Of a DNA stretch of 63,987 nt, positions 8,925 to 16,784 are shown piece after piece (the stretch's first letter is position 1; every line of letters begins with the position of its first letter). The stretch is from NCBI GenBank assembly GCA_052174015.1, contig JBQMXM010000005.1:1-63987 (forward strand). Direction: 5' to 3'. A model generated the notes under the pieces. That model ran no database searches. It saw nothing but the letters and a program-made list of their open reading frames with translations, and had not been told where the DNA came from. The translations under genes were made by a program, and so were the position numbers. The DNA is from JABCPO02 sp052174015. GTDB taxonomy: Bacteria > Bacillota > Clostridia > TANB77 > CAG-508.

Positions 8925-8953
8925 ATTATAACATCATTTCAATATTATGTCAA
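8925..8953 (-). promoter_or_regulatory. Perfect sigma-A-type promoter
   Basis: Minus-strand TTGACA (8953-8948) and TATAAT (8930-8925) are separated by exactly 17 bases. Transcription would start near 8918, about 75 bases before the ATG, giving the leader described above. Confidence 0.88.
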
Positions 8954-9011
8954 CATACTTTTGAATAATATAATGTATTTAATATTTATTATAATAAACA
9001 TAAACATATCC

Positions 9012-11420
9012 TTATATGTTAAGTGGATTAAAATCTACTGATATTTTAGGGTCTTTATTTTTAGATATATTTTTAACTACAAATGATATAAGTTTTGCAA
9101 TATAGTTTGTCATATTGCATTTAATTAATACTTTCCACCTATACATATTTTGAATTTTATCTATTTTAAATGGTGTAGCTTCATATATTTTTAATTTTTC
9201 TAAACTATCTATATTTTTTTGTATAACATTTCTTTTAGTATAATCATTATATATTTCTTCTTTTTTTAGCATTTTATTAAATTTTTCTAATTCTTTTATC
9301 TTAATATTTTCTAATATTTTTTGAATTTTTTTAGCATAATTTTCTGCTCTTTCTTCATAAAATGATTCTACCCTTACTTGTATAATATCACTAAATGGTG
9401 GATAATTTAATGCTTTTCGTATTCCTATTTCCATTTCATAAAATGCTTCATATTCTGCATTTTGTGCCATATTTAATACATAATCATCTGGTGTATATGT
9501 TTGTATTAATGCTATTCCTTCTTTTTCCCTGCCGCTTCTACCAAGTACTTGCACTATATTTTGAAATGCTATTTCACTAGATCTATAGCTTTCAAAATTA
9601 AGCATTGTATCTGCTAAAACTACTACTGATAATGTAACATTTGGAAAGTGATGTCCTTTTGTTATCATTTGTGTACCAATTAAAACATCTATATTTTCAT
9701 TTTTAAATTTTTCTAGTATCTCTTCATGTGATAATTTAGTCTTAGTTGTATCTAAATCCATTCTAATTGTTGTAGCTTCTGGAAATTCTTTTTGAATCAT
9801 TTCTTGTAATTTTTGTGTTCCAATACCAATATTTTTAATAATACTTCCACAATTATCGCATATAGTTTGATTTTTTTTAGTATATCCACAATAATGACAC
9901 TTAAGTGTATCGTCTTCTTTGTGATATGTTAAAGCTATATTACATCTCTTACATTTAATGACTTCTCCACAGCTTGTACATAATGATTTAAATGAATAAC
10001 CTCTTCTATTTAAAAATATTATTGTTTGTTCATTGTTTTTTAAGTTTTTAGCTATAGCATTTTTTAATCTTTCTGATAATATTCCTTCTTGTTTACGAAT
10101 ATCTACTATCTCTACTTTTGGCAACAACATATTTGATGCTCTTTTTTTCAAAGTATGTAATATATATTTTCCACTTTTAGCATAATAATATGTGTCTATA
10201 AGTGGAGTTGCACTTCCAAGCACTAATGGTATATTAGAATTTTTAGCTAAAAATGTTGCTATTTCTTTTGCGTTATATTTTGGAGAACTTCCAGACTTAT
10301 ATGATGAATCATGTTCTTCATCTATTATTATTATTCCTAAATTTTCGCATGGAGCAAATATTGCAGAACGAGCTCCTATTACTATTTGAACATTTTGTTC
10401 TTTAATTCTGTTCCATTCTTCAAATCTTCTTCTATTACCAAGCCTGCTATGTAATATTGAAATATTTTGTCCAAATCTCCTATTAAATCTTTCAAGCATT
10501 TGTGGTGTTAATGAAATTTCAGGCACAAGTACTATTGCAGTTTTCCCTTTATTTATGGTTTCTTGTATCAACTGTAGATATATTTCTGTTTTACCACTTC
10601 CTGTAACTCCATATATTAAATGTGTATTATATCTTTGATGCTTAATATCTTCTAAAATACTATTATATACTTGTATTTGTTCTTCGTTTAATACTAGTTT
10701 TTCTTCTTTGTCATATAATTTATAGAAATTAAATTCTTCAAACTCAACTGTTTTATCTACTTTTAAAAGCACTTCATTTTTTACTAATGTATTTATACTT
10801 GAAATAGAAAAGTTTAAATCTGTTAATGTTTTTAACTCAATCTCATATTCTTTTAAATATTCTACTAGTTTATCTAAAACTATATCTTTAGATATTGTAT
10901 TAATAATATTACTAAATATATAGTTTAATACTTCTATCTGTTTACTATTTTTTATATTTAAAGATGTATAAATAGATGGAACTTTTTCTATATTTTTCTC
11001 TAATTCATTACATGGTATTATTATATCTTTTAATATACTAATTGTATTTGTACTTAATTTAATAGCTTTTACTTTTTTAGGTTTAATTAAATTATCTATA
11101 TTTTTTGTATTTAGCTCAGGATTTACCATAAGTTTTATACATTCTGATAAATTGCAAAAATATCTTCTAGACATTATTTTTGCAAGTTCTATTTTTTCTT
11201 CAGGTATTTCTTCATTTGATATTATATCTATAATCTCTTTACAATCAAATTCTGATTCATAAACATAGTCTATTACATATCCATCTTCTTTTCTTCCTCT
11301 AAAATTAACTAAAACTCTTGAACCTATTCTTAAATATTCTTCTAAATGAGGTGGTATCAAATAATCAAATGTTCTATCTAATTGTTTTGCCTTATTATTT
11401 AATATTACTTTAGCAAACAT
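9012..11420 (-). CDS. priA: Primosomal helicase PriA
   Basis: An 802-residue replication-restart helicase (primosomal protein N'). The N-terminal 3'-binding domain has YLIPPHL and GSRVLVNFRGRKEDGYV. The helicase core has Walker A GVTGSGKTEIY at 271-281, a DEEH box near 368 and GSATPLIDTYY. The zinc-binding insertion CTSCGEVIKCKRC ... CHYCGYTK ... CDNCG supplies eight cysteines, and motif VI reads QVLGRSGREKEG. Length is slightly over the usual 730-800. It follows gmk by 25 bases with no terminator between, so the two are probably co-transcribed. The coaBC gene often found in this neighbourhood is absent. Confidence 0.96.
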   Translation of the reverse strand: MFAKVILNNKAKQLDRTFDYLIPPHLEEYLRIGSRVLVNFRGRKEDGYVIDYVYESEFDCKEIIDIISNEEIPEEKIELAKIMSRRYFCNLSECIKLMVNPELNTKNIDNLIKPKKVKAIKLSTNTISILKDIIIPCNELEKNIEKVPSIYTSLNIKNSKQIEVLNYIFSNIINTISKDIVLDKLVEYLKEYEIELKTLTDLNFSISSINTLVKNEVLLKVDKTVEFEEFNFYKLYDKEEKLVLNEEQIQVYNSILEDIKHQRYNTHLIYGVTGSGKTEIYLQLIQETINKGKTAIVLVPEISLTPQMLERFNRRFGQNISILHSRLGNRRRFEEWNRIKEQNVQIVIGARSAIFAPCENLGIIIIDEEHDSSYKSGSSPKYNAKEIATFLAKNSNIPLVLGSATPLIDTYYYAKSGKYILHTLKKRASNMLLPKVEIVDIRKQEGILSERLKNAIAKNLKNNEQTIIFLNRRGYSFKSLCTSCGEVIKCKRCNIALTYHKEDDTLKCHYCGYTKKNQTICDNCGSIIKNIGIGTQKLQEMIQKEFPEATTIRMDLDTTKTKLSHEEILEKFKNENIDVLIGTQMITKGHHFPNVTLSVVVLADTMLNFESYRSSEIAFQNIVQVLGRSGREKEGIALIQTYTPDDYVLNMAQNAEYEAFYEMEIGIRKALNYPPFSDIIQVRVESFYEERAENYAKKIQKILENIKIKELEKFNKMLKKEEIYNDYTKRNVIQKNIDSLEKLKIYEATPFKIDKIQNMYRWKVLIKCNMTNYIAKLISFVVKNISKNKDPKISVDFNPLNI

Positions 11421-11445
11421 TCTTTGTAATACTCCTTATCTTTTT

Positions 11446-12015
11446 TTATCTTGTTTCTATTTCTAATATTTTTTGTATTATTTCTATTGTTTTTTCTAAA
11501 TCATTATTTGTTATTGCATATGTATATATATACATCTTAGATACTTCATAATCATATCTTCCTAATCTAATATCAATTTGTTCTTGTGTTAATTTATCAT
11601 CTCTATTTCTTAACCTATTTGTAAGTTCTTCTTTGCTTACATTTAAAAATATACTAATTACCTGTATATCTGTATCTTTAAATATCTTTTCTAATGCTTC
11701 TGTTCCATTTACATCTATATCTTTTACAATTATTTTTCCACTTTCTAAAATTGAATCTAATTGTTTTTTTTCTGTTCCATAATAGTTATTATGATGTGAA
11801 GAATATTCATAAAATTCGTTATTTTGTATCTTGTTTTCAAATTCTTCTTTTGAAACAAAAAAATAGTTTTCGTTTTCTGCTTCATTAATTCTTCTTTCTC
11901 TTGTTGTAAATGATTTTAATGTAGTAAAATTTTGATTACTCTCAATCAACTTATTTTTAATTGTATCTTTACCACTTCCTGATACTCCTGAAAGTATTAA
12001 CATTATTTTTTTCAT
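11446..12015 (-). CDS. gmk: Guanylate kinase
   Basis: A 189-residue enzyme that converts GMP to GDP with ATP. P-loop SGVSGSGKDTIKNKL at residues 9-23, GMP-binding SFTTRERR near 36-43, EFYEYSSHHNNYYG near 69-82, and the lid region RLRNRDDKLTQEQIDIRL near 134-151. SD GGAGGAA precedes the start. It is separated from rpoZ by a hairpin terminator but retains the conserved rpoZ-gmk-priA order. The P-loop ends KDT rather than the commoner KST, a tolerated variant. Confidence 0.92.
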   Translation of the reverse strand: MKKIMLILSGVSGSGKDTIKNKLIESNQNFTTLKSFTTRERRINEAENENYFFVSKEEFENKIQNNEFYEYSSHHNNYYGTEKKQLDSILESGKIIVKDIDVNGTEALEKIFKDTDIQVISIFLNVSKEELTNRLRNRDDKLTQEQIDIRLGRYDYEVSKMYIYTYAITNNDLEKTIEIIQKILEIETR

Positions 12016-12042
12016 TTATTCCTCCTAATATTTGAATAAAAA

Positions 12043-12091
12043 GAATAGTTAAAATATATATTTAGATCTACATATATATTTCAAACTATCC
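12043..12091 (-). terminator. Terminator between rpoZ and gmk
   Basis: A long hairpin on the minus strand: GGATAGTT pairs with AACTATTC, the stem continues through AAATATATAT/ATATATATTT, and the loop contains AGATCT. It is followed by TTTTT. It would end the rpoZ transcript or attenuate read-through into gmk. Confidence 0.65.
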
Positions 12092-12125
12092 TCATTAGTA
12101 TTTATATTTTATTATTTTAACATGA

Positions 12126-12344
12126 TTATCCTAAATTAAAATTATCTGTTCTCTTCTTAGCAGAGTGAACTAAACCTTCTGATATTTCTTTTGCTACTAT
12201 TGTAATATAGTTATCATGGTCAAATCTAGTTAATTTATCTGCTCCACCTTTTAATTCTCTTGTTCTTTTTGATATTGTAGTAATTAATTCAAATTTATCT
12301 GGTATTTGTTTCAATAATTGTGTTAATGTTGGTTCTAGTATCAT
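12126..12344 (-). CDS. rpoZ: RNA polymerase omega subunit
   Basis: A 72-residue omega subunit that helps assemble RNA polymerase. DKFELITTISKRTRELKGG (residues 16-34) matches the conserved helix that contacts beta-prime, and IVAKEISEGLVHSAK is the second conserved block. The SD AGGGGG precedes the ATG. It has its own extended -10 promoter and sits in the usual place before gmk and priA. Confidence 0.92.
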   Translation of the reverse strand: MILEPTLTQLLKQIPDKFELITTISKRTRELKGGADKLTRFDHDNYITIVAKEISEGLVHSAKKRTDNFNLG

Positions 12345-12365
12345 ATTATCCCCCTTAATAATCTC

Positions 12366-12394
12366 ATTATATCATAACTTTTATTTTTTGACCA
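12366..12394 (-). promoter_or_regulatory. Extended -10 promoter of rpoZ
   Basis: Minus strand TGGTCA (12394-12389), 17-base spacer ending in TGA, then TATAAT (12371-12366). The TGATATAAT extended -10 compensates for a four-of-six -35. Confidence 0.65.
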
Positions 12395-12404
12395 TATAAA
12401 TCAT

Positions 12405-13103
12405 TTAATTTATTAATGTTCCTATTTTAGTATCTGTTACAACTGCTTTTAATATACTATTTTCTTCTTTTATTCCAAATATCTTAATTGGAATTTTCCA
12501 TTCTTTAGCAAGTAATATTGCTTGTTCTTCTATTACATGCATTTGCTTTTCTAAAACTTGGTCATATGTTATTTTTTCTATTTTTTTAGCATCACTATAT
12601 GTATTAGGATTTTTAGTATATATTGCATCTATCTTTTTTGCAAGCATCACTATATCTGATTTAGTTTCAAGTGCTCTAATAATTGCTGCTGTATCTGTTT
12701 TAAAAAATGGATTTGACATTCCTCCTGCAAATATTATTATTGTATCTTTTTCTAATAATTCATTATTTGTCTTATAATCATTTTGAGTAGTTATTTTTGG
12801 TATATGTACATCACTTTGTACTATAGATTTAACACCATTTTTTTCAAGTACATCTTGTAATGCTAATGCATTCATAATTGTTGCAAGCATCCCTATATTA
12901 TCAGAACATACTGTTTCAAGTCCTGTGTTTTCTTTTCTTTTCCAAAAGTTACCACCACCTACAACTATTGATATTTGTACTCCTGTTTTAAGTATTTCTT
13001 TTATCTGTACTGCTACTGAATAAAGTGTTTCATAATCTATTCCTTTTTGATTAGTTTTAGTAAATAATGCTCCACTAAGTTTTAATAATATTCTATTATA
13101 CAT
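12405..13103 (-). CDS. pyrH: UMP kinase
   Basis: A 232-residue amino-acid-kinase-fold enzyme that phosphorylates UMP to UDP. LLKLSGALF (residues 6-14), VVGGGNFWKRKENTGLE near 52-68, DNIGMLATIMNALALQD near 73-89, and the ATP-site block FFKTDTAAIIRALE near 138-151 are present. The usual NIWRG is NFWKR here, a mild divergence. In many Firmicutes pyrH sits between tsf and frr; here neither is nearby, and it lies between rpoZ and a membrane-protein gene. Confidence 0.87.
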   Translation of the reverse strand: MYNRILLKLSGALFTKTNQKGIDYETLYSVAVQIKEILKTGVQISIVVGGGNFWKRKENTGLETVCSDNIGMLATIMNALALQDVLEKNGVKSIVQSDVHIPKITTQNDYKTNNELLEKDTIIIFAGGMSNPFFKTDTAAIIRALETKSDIVMLAKKIDAIYTKNPNTYSDAKKIEKITYDQVLEKQMHVIEEQAILLAKEWKIPIKIFGIKEENSILKAVVTDTKIGTLIN

Positions 13104-13128
13104 ATAATCTCTAATCTCCTATTCTATA

Positions 13129-13851
13129 TTATAATGTGTTTGTTTTACTAATATCTACAGCTTCATTTTCTTCTTGGTTATTAGTTTTATTTATAACTTC
13201 TCCATTATATTTATAACCTTTCATTTCAGGTTTTTTAATTTCTTTTACTGTACCTATCTTATAATTATATTCTATAACAGTTTCTACTTTTTTTCCATCT
13301 GTTTTTTTAGTTATTATTTTTCTTTTAATTGGTAAAAATGTTTTTCTATCTATTGTTAAAATATCTTGTATGTCTTTATCCACTTTAGAAATAGTATATG
13401 TTTTTCTTCCAAATATAGATGTTTTTTTCATTTTCAATTCATTAATATAGTTTTTTACTGTAGTGTCTTCTTCCCATGGATTTCCTATATATGTATTAAT
13501 TTTAAAATTAACATCTTTGATTTTTTTATTTATTTTATCAAATTCTAATATTTCTGTATCACTACCCCAAATAGTAGTATTATTAGTATCAAAAATAAAT
13601 TTTTCGTTGTTTACTTGTATTTTAATATTATTATCTTTTGACTTTATTTGTGCTTCCCAATTTTTAGAATTTTTTAATTCTTGTGCTTTTTCTATCATTG
13701 TGTTATATACTTCTTCTTTATTACTTACTCTAGAATTCACAACATTTGATAATACTGCAATTACTATTATTAATAATGCTACACATATACATATTAATTT
13801 TATGTTTGAATTTATTTTTTCTTTTATTTTATCCATTTTTGTTTTATCCAT
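13129..13851 (-). CDS. Membrane-anchored protein of unknown function
   Basis: A 240-residue protein with a lysine-rich N-terminus and one membrane segment at about residues 19-40 (LICICVALLIIVIAVLSNVV). The rest is a beta-rich extracytoplasmic domain (WEAQIKSKDNNIKIQV, FIFDTNNTTIWGSD, RKTFLPIKRKII, VETVIEYNYKIGTV). The layout recalls outer-surface or lipoprotein-like carrier folds, but there is no lipobox cysteine and I assign no function. It lies 23 bases downstream of a prepilin-like gene on the same strand, so the pair may be co-transcribed. Confidence 0.7.
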   Translation of the reverse strand: MDKTKMDKIKEKINSNIKLICICVALLIIVIAVLSNVVNSRVSNKEEVYNTMIEKAQELKNSKNWEAQIKSKDNNIKIQVNNEKFIFDTNNTTIWGSDTEILEFDKINKKIKDVNFKINTYIGNPWEEDTTVKNYINELKMKKTSIFGRKTYTISKVDKDIQDILTIDRKTFLPIKRKIITKKTDGKKVETVIEYNYKIGTVKEIKKPEMKGYKYNGEVINKTNNQEENEAVDISKTNTL

Positions 13852-13874
13852 TTTTGTCTCCTTTACTATCTTTT

Positions 13875-14321
13875 TTAATTCTTATTTACAACTTCTTTAA
13901 CTATTTCATAGATATTATTTTTATCTACTTTTGCTTTATGATTATAACCATCTTTTTGATATTGATACATTAAATAATCATTTTCTAATACTAAACTATA
14001 TCCTTTTTCTGTTATTAATTCATTAACATTATTAACTATATCTGTATTACTATATCCCAGCACTTTAGATTTTTCAAATCTTGCATCTGTTAACAAATTG
14101 AGCTTAAAAGCTTCATATTCTTTTTGCATTTTTTCTCTAATATCATTATTAATATAATTTGTTTCTGCTTCTTCAGTTATTTTGATTAAGTTATCATTCT
14201 TATATATATTAAAAGATATAATACTTAATAATATTGTTGCAATCAAAATAATCATTACAAGTGCTATCAATGTTATACCATTATTGTTATTTATATTTTT
14301 TTTAACATCTACTATATTCAT
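13875..14321 (-). CDS. Prepilin-like protein
   Basis: A 148-residue protein with a type IV prepilin N-terminus: a short basic leader, the cleavage-site motif NNNNGITLIAL (residues 12-22), then an unbroken hydrophobic helix (VMIILIATILLSIISF). Cleavage by a prepilin peptidase would be after the glycine. The usual glutamate at mature position 5 is missing, as in the two long prepilin-like proteins at 50875 and 52358. The remaining domain is charged with no recognised fold. SD GGAGGA precedes the ATG. No prepilin peptidase, ATPase or platform protein is in the window. Confidence 0.75.
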   Translation of the reverse strand: MNIVDVKKNINNNNGITLIALVMIILIATILLSIISFNIYKNDNLIKITEEAETNYINNDIREKMQKEYEAFKLNLLTDARFEKSKVLGYSNTDIVNNVNELITEKGYSLVLENDYLMYQYQKDGYNHKAKVDKNNIYEIVKEVVNKN

Positions 14322-14423
14322 TTATCCTCCATTTATATAAATAGATTATTTAAAATAATTAAATAACATCTATCTTATTTTTTCAATTTTTGTTACAAAT
14401 AATATATACAAATATCTATAAAG

Positions 14424-14436
14424 TTACACAAAGATA
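14424..14436 (+). repeat. 13-base direct repeat, copy 1
   Basis: TTACACAAAGATA here is repeated exactly at 15312-15324, on the other side of the thymidylate-synthase-like gene. It may mark the edges of an inserted segment, but the repeat is short. Confidence 0.4.
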
Positions 14437-14448
14437 ATAAAAGAAACA

Positions 14449-14481
14449 ACCTAAAGTATATAAAATATAATTTAGATTGTT
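14449..14481 (-). terminator. Terminator after the thymidylate-synthase-like gene
   Basis: Minus strand CAATCTAAA pairs with TTTAGGTTG (one mismatch), followed by TTTCTTTTATT. It lies 75 bases downstream of the stop at 14556. Confidence 0.6.
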
Positions 14482-14555
14482 TTAGAGTTTTGTTTTTCTA
14501 TTTATGTTTTTTAAGTTTTATGATTTTTCATTTTATAATGCTTTTACCATATTAT

Positions 14556-15290
14556 TTACAGGTCATATTTAGCATTATATTTTTTCATATAAGCAATTTC
14601 AAAATCTAAATCACCTACACATGGAGTATAATTTGCCAATTTAAAAATCTTTGGATCTATATTCCGTATATCTTTAATCTGTTCCTTAATTATAAAATCA
14701 AAGTTCAAGGTGTTCCTTGAAGTCCTTGCAATAATTTTACGCATCTTACCTAAATCTGACTTTTTTACAAAGGCTCTAGTAGTTTGCTGTATAAATTTGC
14801 CTGGTTTAAGATCTAAGATATTGCATAATATATTAACTAATATACCATATTTAAATTTATTCATAGCATCTACCCTATAAAAATTTGTATTTACCTGCGT
14901 AACTTTCATATGTAGCTTTTTACCTTCTAGCACAAAATGTAGTTCTTTTCCCCTTAATATATTTTTTGTTGTAGGATTATACAAATTTAATACATAATCC
15001 TTTTCAGGATGTTCCTTAATTTTAAGCAAGTTATCTATTTGTTCCTCTTTAAAAACATATTTGAACTCTGCTCTTTTGTATTTATTATTTCCTAACATAT
15101 ATACAATGTTTTCGTATAACTTAATATAGTCTAAGGGAAATAATGTTACTATTGGTAAAGTGGTTTTTTCCAAACTATACTCTTCATTACAGAAATTAAT
15201 AAATAATTTATCTGTAATTTTTTTGTCTTGGGCATTTCCTAAATACCCATTCTTAATAACTTTAGATAAAAAATTATCATATCTACTCAT
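14556..15290 (-). CDS. Thymidylate synthase-fold protein lacking the active site
   Basis: A 244-residue protein that can be aligned by eye along most of thymidylate synthase. YDNFLSKVIKNGYLGN matches the N-terminal helix, TTLPIVTLFPLDYIKLYEN the ...FPLVTTKR...HELLW segment, and NKFKYGILVNILCNILDLKPGKFIQQ the NI..YALLTHLIA...GLEPGEF segment. The catalytic Pro-Cys-His, the RTGT arginine loop and the QRSxD phosphate-binding arginine are missing: the cysteine region reads RGKELHFVLEG and the arginine region TQVNTNFYR. It therefore cannot make dTMP in the known way. It may bind a nucleotide or be structural. ATG at 15290 is chosen for GGGAGG at 15295-15300. Richer in G and C than its neighbours, with its own promoter, leader and terminator. 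Confidence 0.7.
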   Translation of the reverse strand: MSRYDNFLSKVIKNGYLGNAQDKKITDKLFINFCNEEYSLEKTTLPIVTLFPLDYIKLYENIVYMLGNNKYKRAEFKYVFKEEQIDNLLKIKEHPEKDYVLNLYNPTTKNILRGKELHFVLEGKKLHMKVTQVNTNFYRVDAMNKFKYGILVNILCNILDLKPGKFIQQTTRAFVKKSDLGKMRKIIARTSRNTLNFDFIIKEQIKDIRNIDPKIFKLANYTPCVGDLDFEIAYMKKYNAKYDL

Positions 15291-15294
15291 AATT

Positions 15295-15343
15295 CCTCCC
15301 AGCAAGTCATATTACACAAAGATACCGCTATCTTTAACTTGCT
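15295..15343 (-). promoter_or_regulatory. Structured 5' leader RNA (leader B)
   Basis: Minus strand AGCAAGT (15343-15337) pairs with ACTTGCT (15307-15301). Inside lies the perfect hairpin AAAGATA-GCGG-TATCTTT (15335-15318), then an unpaired AU-rich stretch of ten bases. The outer 3' arm is followed immediately by the SD GGGAGG (15300-15295). Layout and GNGG tetraloop match leader A at 8849-8892, although the gene downstream is unrelated. Confidence 0.6.
15312..15324 (+). repeat. 13-base direct repeat, copy 2
   Basis: Second exact copy of TTACACAAAGATA (first at 14424-14436). It overlaps the inner hairpin arm of leader B. Confidence 0.4.
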
Positions 15344-15365
15344 TTAATATATAATTTACATAACT

Positions 15366-15394
15366 ATTATATACTACTTTCAGGAATTTTACAA
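15366..15394 (-). promoter_or_regulatory. Promoter of the thymidylate-synthase-like gene
   Basis: Minus strand TTGTAA (15394-15389), 17-base spacer, TATAAT (15371-15366). It lies inside the 3' end of the upstream YbaK-like gene, which makes the downstream gene an independent unit. Confidence 0.6.
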
Positions 15395-15849
15395 ACATCT
15401 ACCCATGAACTACTTTTTGAGTATTTTTCTATTTCTGTTGGTGTTAAACTTAAAATAGCATTTGATTCTCCTGCCGCTATATGCAACACTTTAAACCTAT
15501 TTATTTTTTCATCTAAATATACTTGAACATTTTCTTTAAGTCCAAATGGGCATATTCCACCACTATTATGTCCTAATATATCATTTGTTTCTTCAAATTT
15601 TATCATTTTAGTTTTAACTTTAAATCTTGCTTTAAACTTCTTATTATCTATCCTTGCATCTCCACATGTTACAATTACTATAGGTGTATCATTAACTATA
15701 AATCCCATTGTTTTTGCAATTTCTGCTTCTGTACAACCTATAGTTTCTGCCGCTTCTTTTGCACTTTTAGTTGTAGCATTTTCAAAGACTATTATCTTAT
15801 CTTGTGCATTAAATTCTTCTAAATGCTTTTTTACTTCTTTTAATCCCAT
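15367..15849 (-). CDS. YbaK/EbsC-family aminoacyl-tRNA deacylase
   Basis: A 160-residue protein of the YbaK/ProX family, which hydrolyse mischarged aminoacyl-tRNA such as Cys-tRNA(Pro). Conserved blocks are KSAKEAAETIGCTEAEIAKTMGFIV (residues 28-52), IVIVTCGDARIDNKKF near 58-73 with the catalytic lysine region, ETNDILGHNSGGICPFGL near 87-104, and IAAGESNAILSLTPTEIEK near 123-141. The exact substrate of this branch is uncertain. It starts nine bases after the membrane-protein gene upstream and probably belongs to the rsmE operon. Confidence 0.85.
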   Translation of the reverse strand: MGLKEVKKHLEEFNAQDKIIVFENATTKSAKEAAETIGCTEAEIAKTMGFIVNDTPIVIVTCGDARIDNKKFKARFKVKTKMIKFEETNDILGHNSGGICPFGLKENVQVYLDEKINRFKVLHIAAGESNAILSLTPTEIEKYSKSSSWVDVCKIPESSI

Positions 15850-15857
15850 ATTAATCC

Positions 15858-16784
15858 TTAATCTCTATTTATTTTTCTTTTTTTAGTTGTTATTTCTTTT
15901 ATATCATTAAATGTTTCTATATATTCTTTTTTTGTATAATAATACATATATATACATTTTGCTATATAATACATAGCTATAATTAAAGCATATGTTAATA
16001 CAATATTTTTATTTAAATATACTTTTTTTATCATAATATTATTACTAATATTCTTATTATATATTATATTTATTTGATTAACATATAATATATAAATATA
16101 TGTTAAAGCATTTAATTCTAAACCACGTACAAAATATATAATACTTGATTGTTTAAATGATTTCTCATATAAGTAAATACTTAAAACTCCTAATAATATT
16201 ATAATTATTTGCATAAACATTATATTTAGAATGTTTTTAAGTATAAATGTTGCTACAAATATTAATATTAATATTATAGGTATTTTTAATTCAAATAATA
16301 CTTTTTTTATTAAGTTTTCTTTTACTTTTCTATCTAATTTAAATCTTTTAGAATATTCTTTTTTTGCAAGTTCAAATTCTTTTTCTTCTTGTTCTTTTTG
16401 TTTTTCTGTTGCTTTTGTTTTTTCTTCTAACTCTATTTCTTCTGAAAAATCTAATTTAAACAATTCGTTTGTATCTGTATCTTTTTTTAATGATTTTCTT
16501 TTTCTATTTTTTATTGTTTCTTTTATATCTTTTTTTTCACTTTTTTTAGTTTCAAGTATATTAGAATTTTTTGTAATTTTTTTTGTCTTTTCTACATTAT
16601 TTGTTTTTTCTGTTTTTTCAATCTCTTTTATATTTCCAACATCTTTTATATTTCTATTAAATTTTTGAGTTTTTAAATCCGATTCTGGTTTAATTGGATT
16701 TAATTCTACTGTTTTTATATTTTGTTCTTCATTATTCAATTCTTCTTCAACTAATTTATCTATATTAATTTTCTTCTTTGGCAT
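15858..16784 (-). CDS. Membrane protein of unknown function with charged N-terminal half
   Basis: About 308 residues from the ATG at 16784, chosen because GGAGA precedes it by eight bases; an ATG 21 bases earlier has no ribosome site. The first 170 residues are hydrophilic, rich in Lys and Glu, and probably disordered or coiled (KTNNVEKTKKITKNS, EKTKATEKQKEQEEKEFELAKKEY). The C-terminal half holds about four membrane segments, beginning IPIILILIFVATFILKNIL. No catalytic motif is seen. The start lies inside the end of rsmE (20-base overlap), so translation is likely coupled. Function unknown. Confidence 0.7.
   Translation of the reverse strand: MPKKKINIDKLVEEELNNEEQNIKTVELNPIKPESDLKTQKFNRNIKDVGNIKEIEKTEKTNNVEKTKKITKNSNILETKKSEKKDIKETIKNRKRKSLKKDTDTNELFKLDFSEEIELEEKTKATEKQKEQEEKEFELAKKEYSKRFKLDRKVKENLIKKVLFELKIPIILILIFVATFILKNILNIMFMQIIIILLGVLSIYLYEKSFKQSSIIYFVRGLELNALTYIYILYVNQINIIYNKNISNNIMIKKVYLNKNIVLTYALIIAMYYIAKCIYMYYYTKKEYIETFNDIKEITTKKRKINRD

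Noticed and set aside
14343..14423. Possible small gene between the prepilin-like gene and the thymidylate-synthase-like gene
   Set aside because: Only short, stop-rich frames without ribosome sites are visible; the region is AT-rich spacer plus a terminator.
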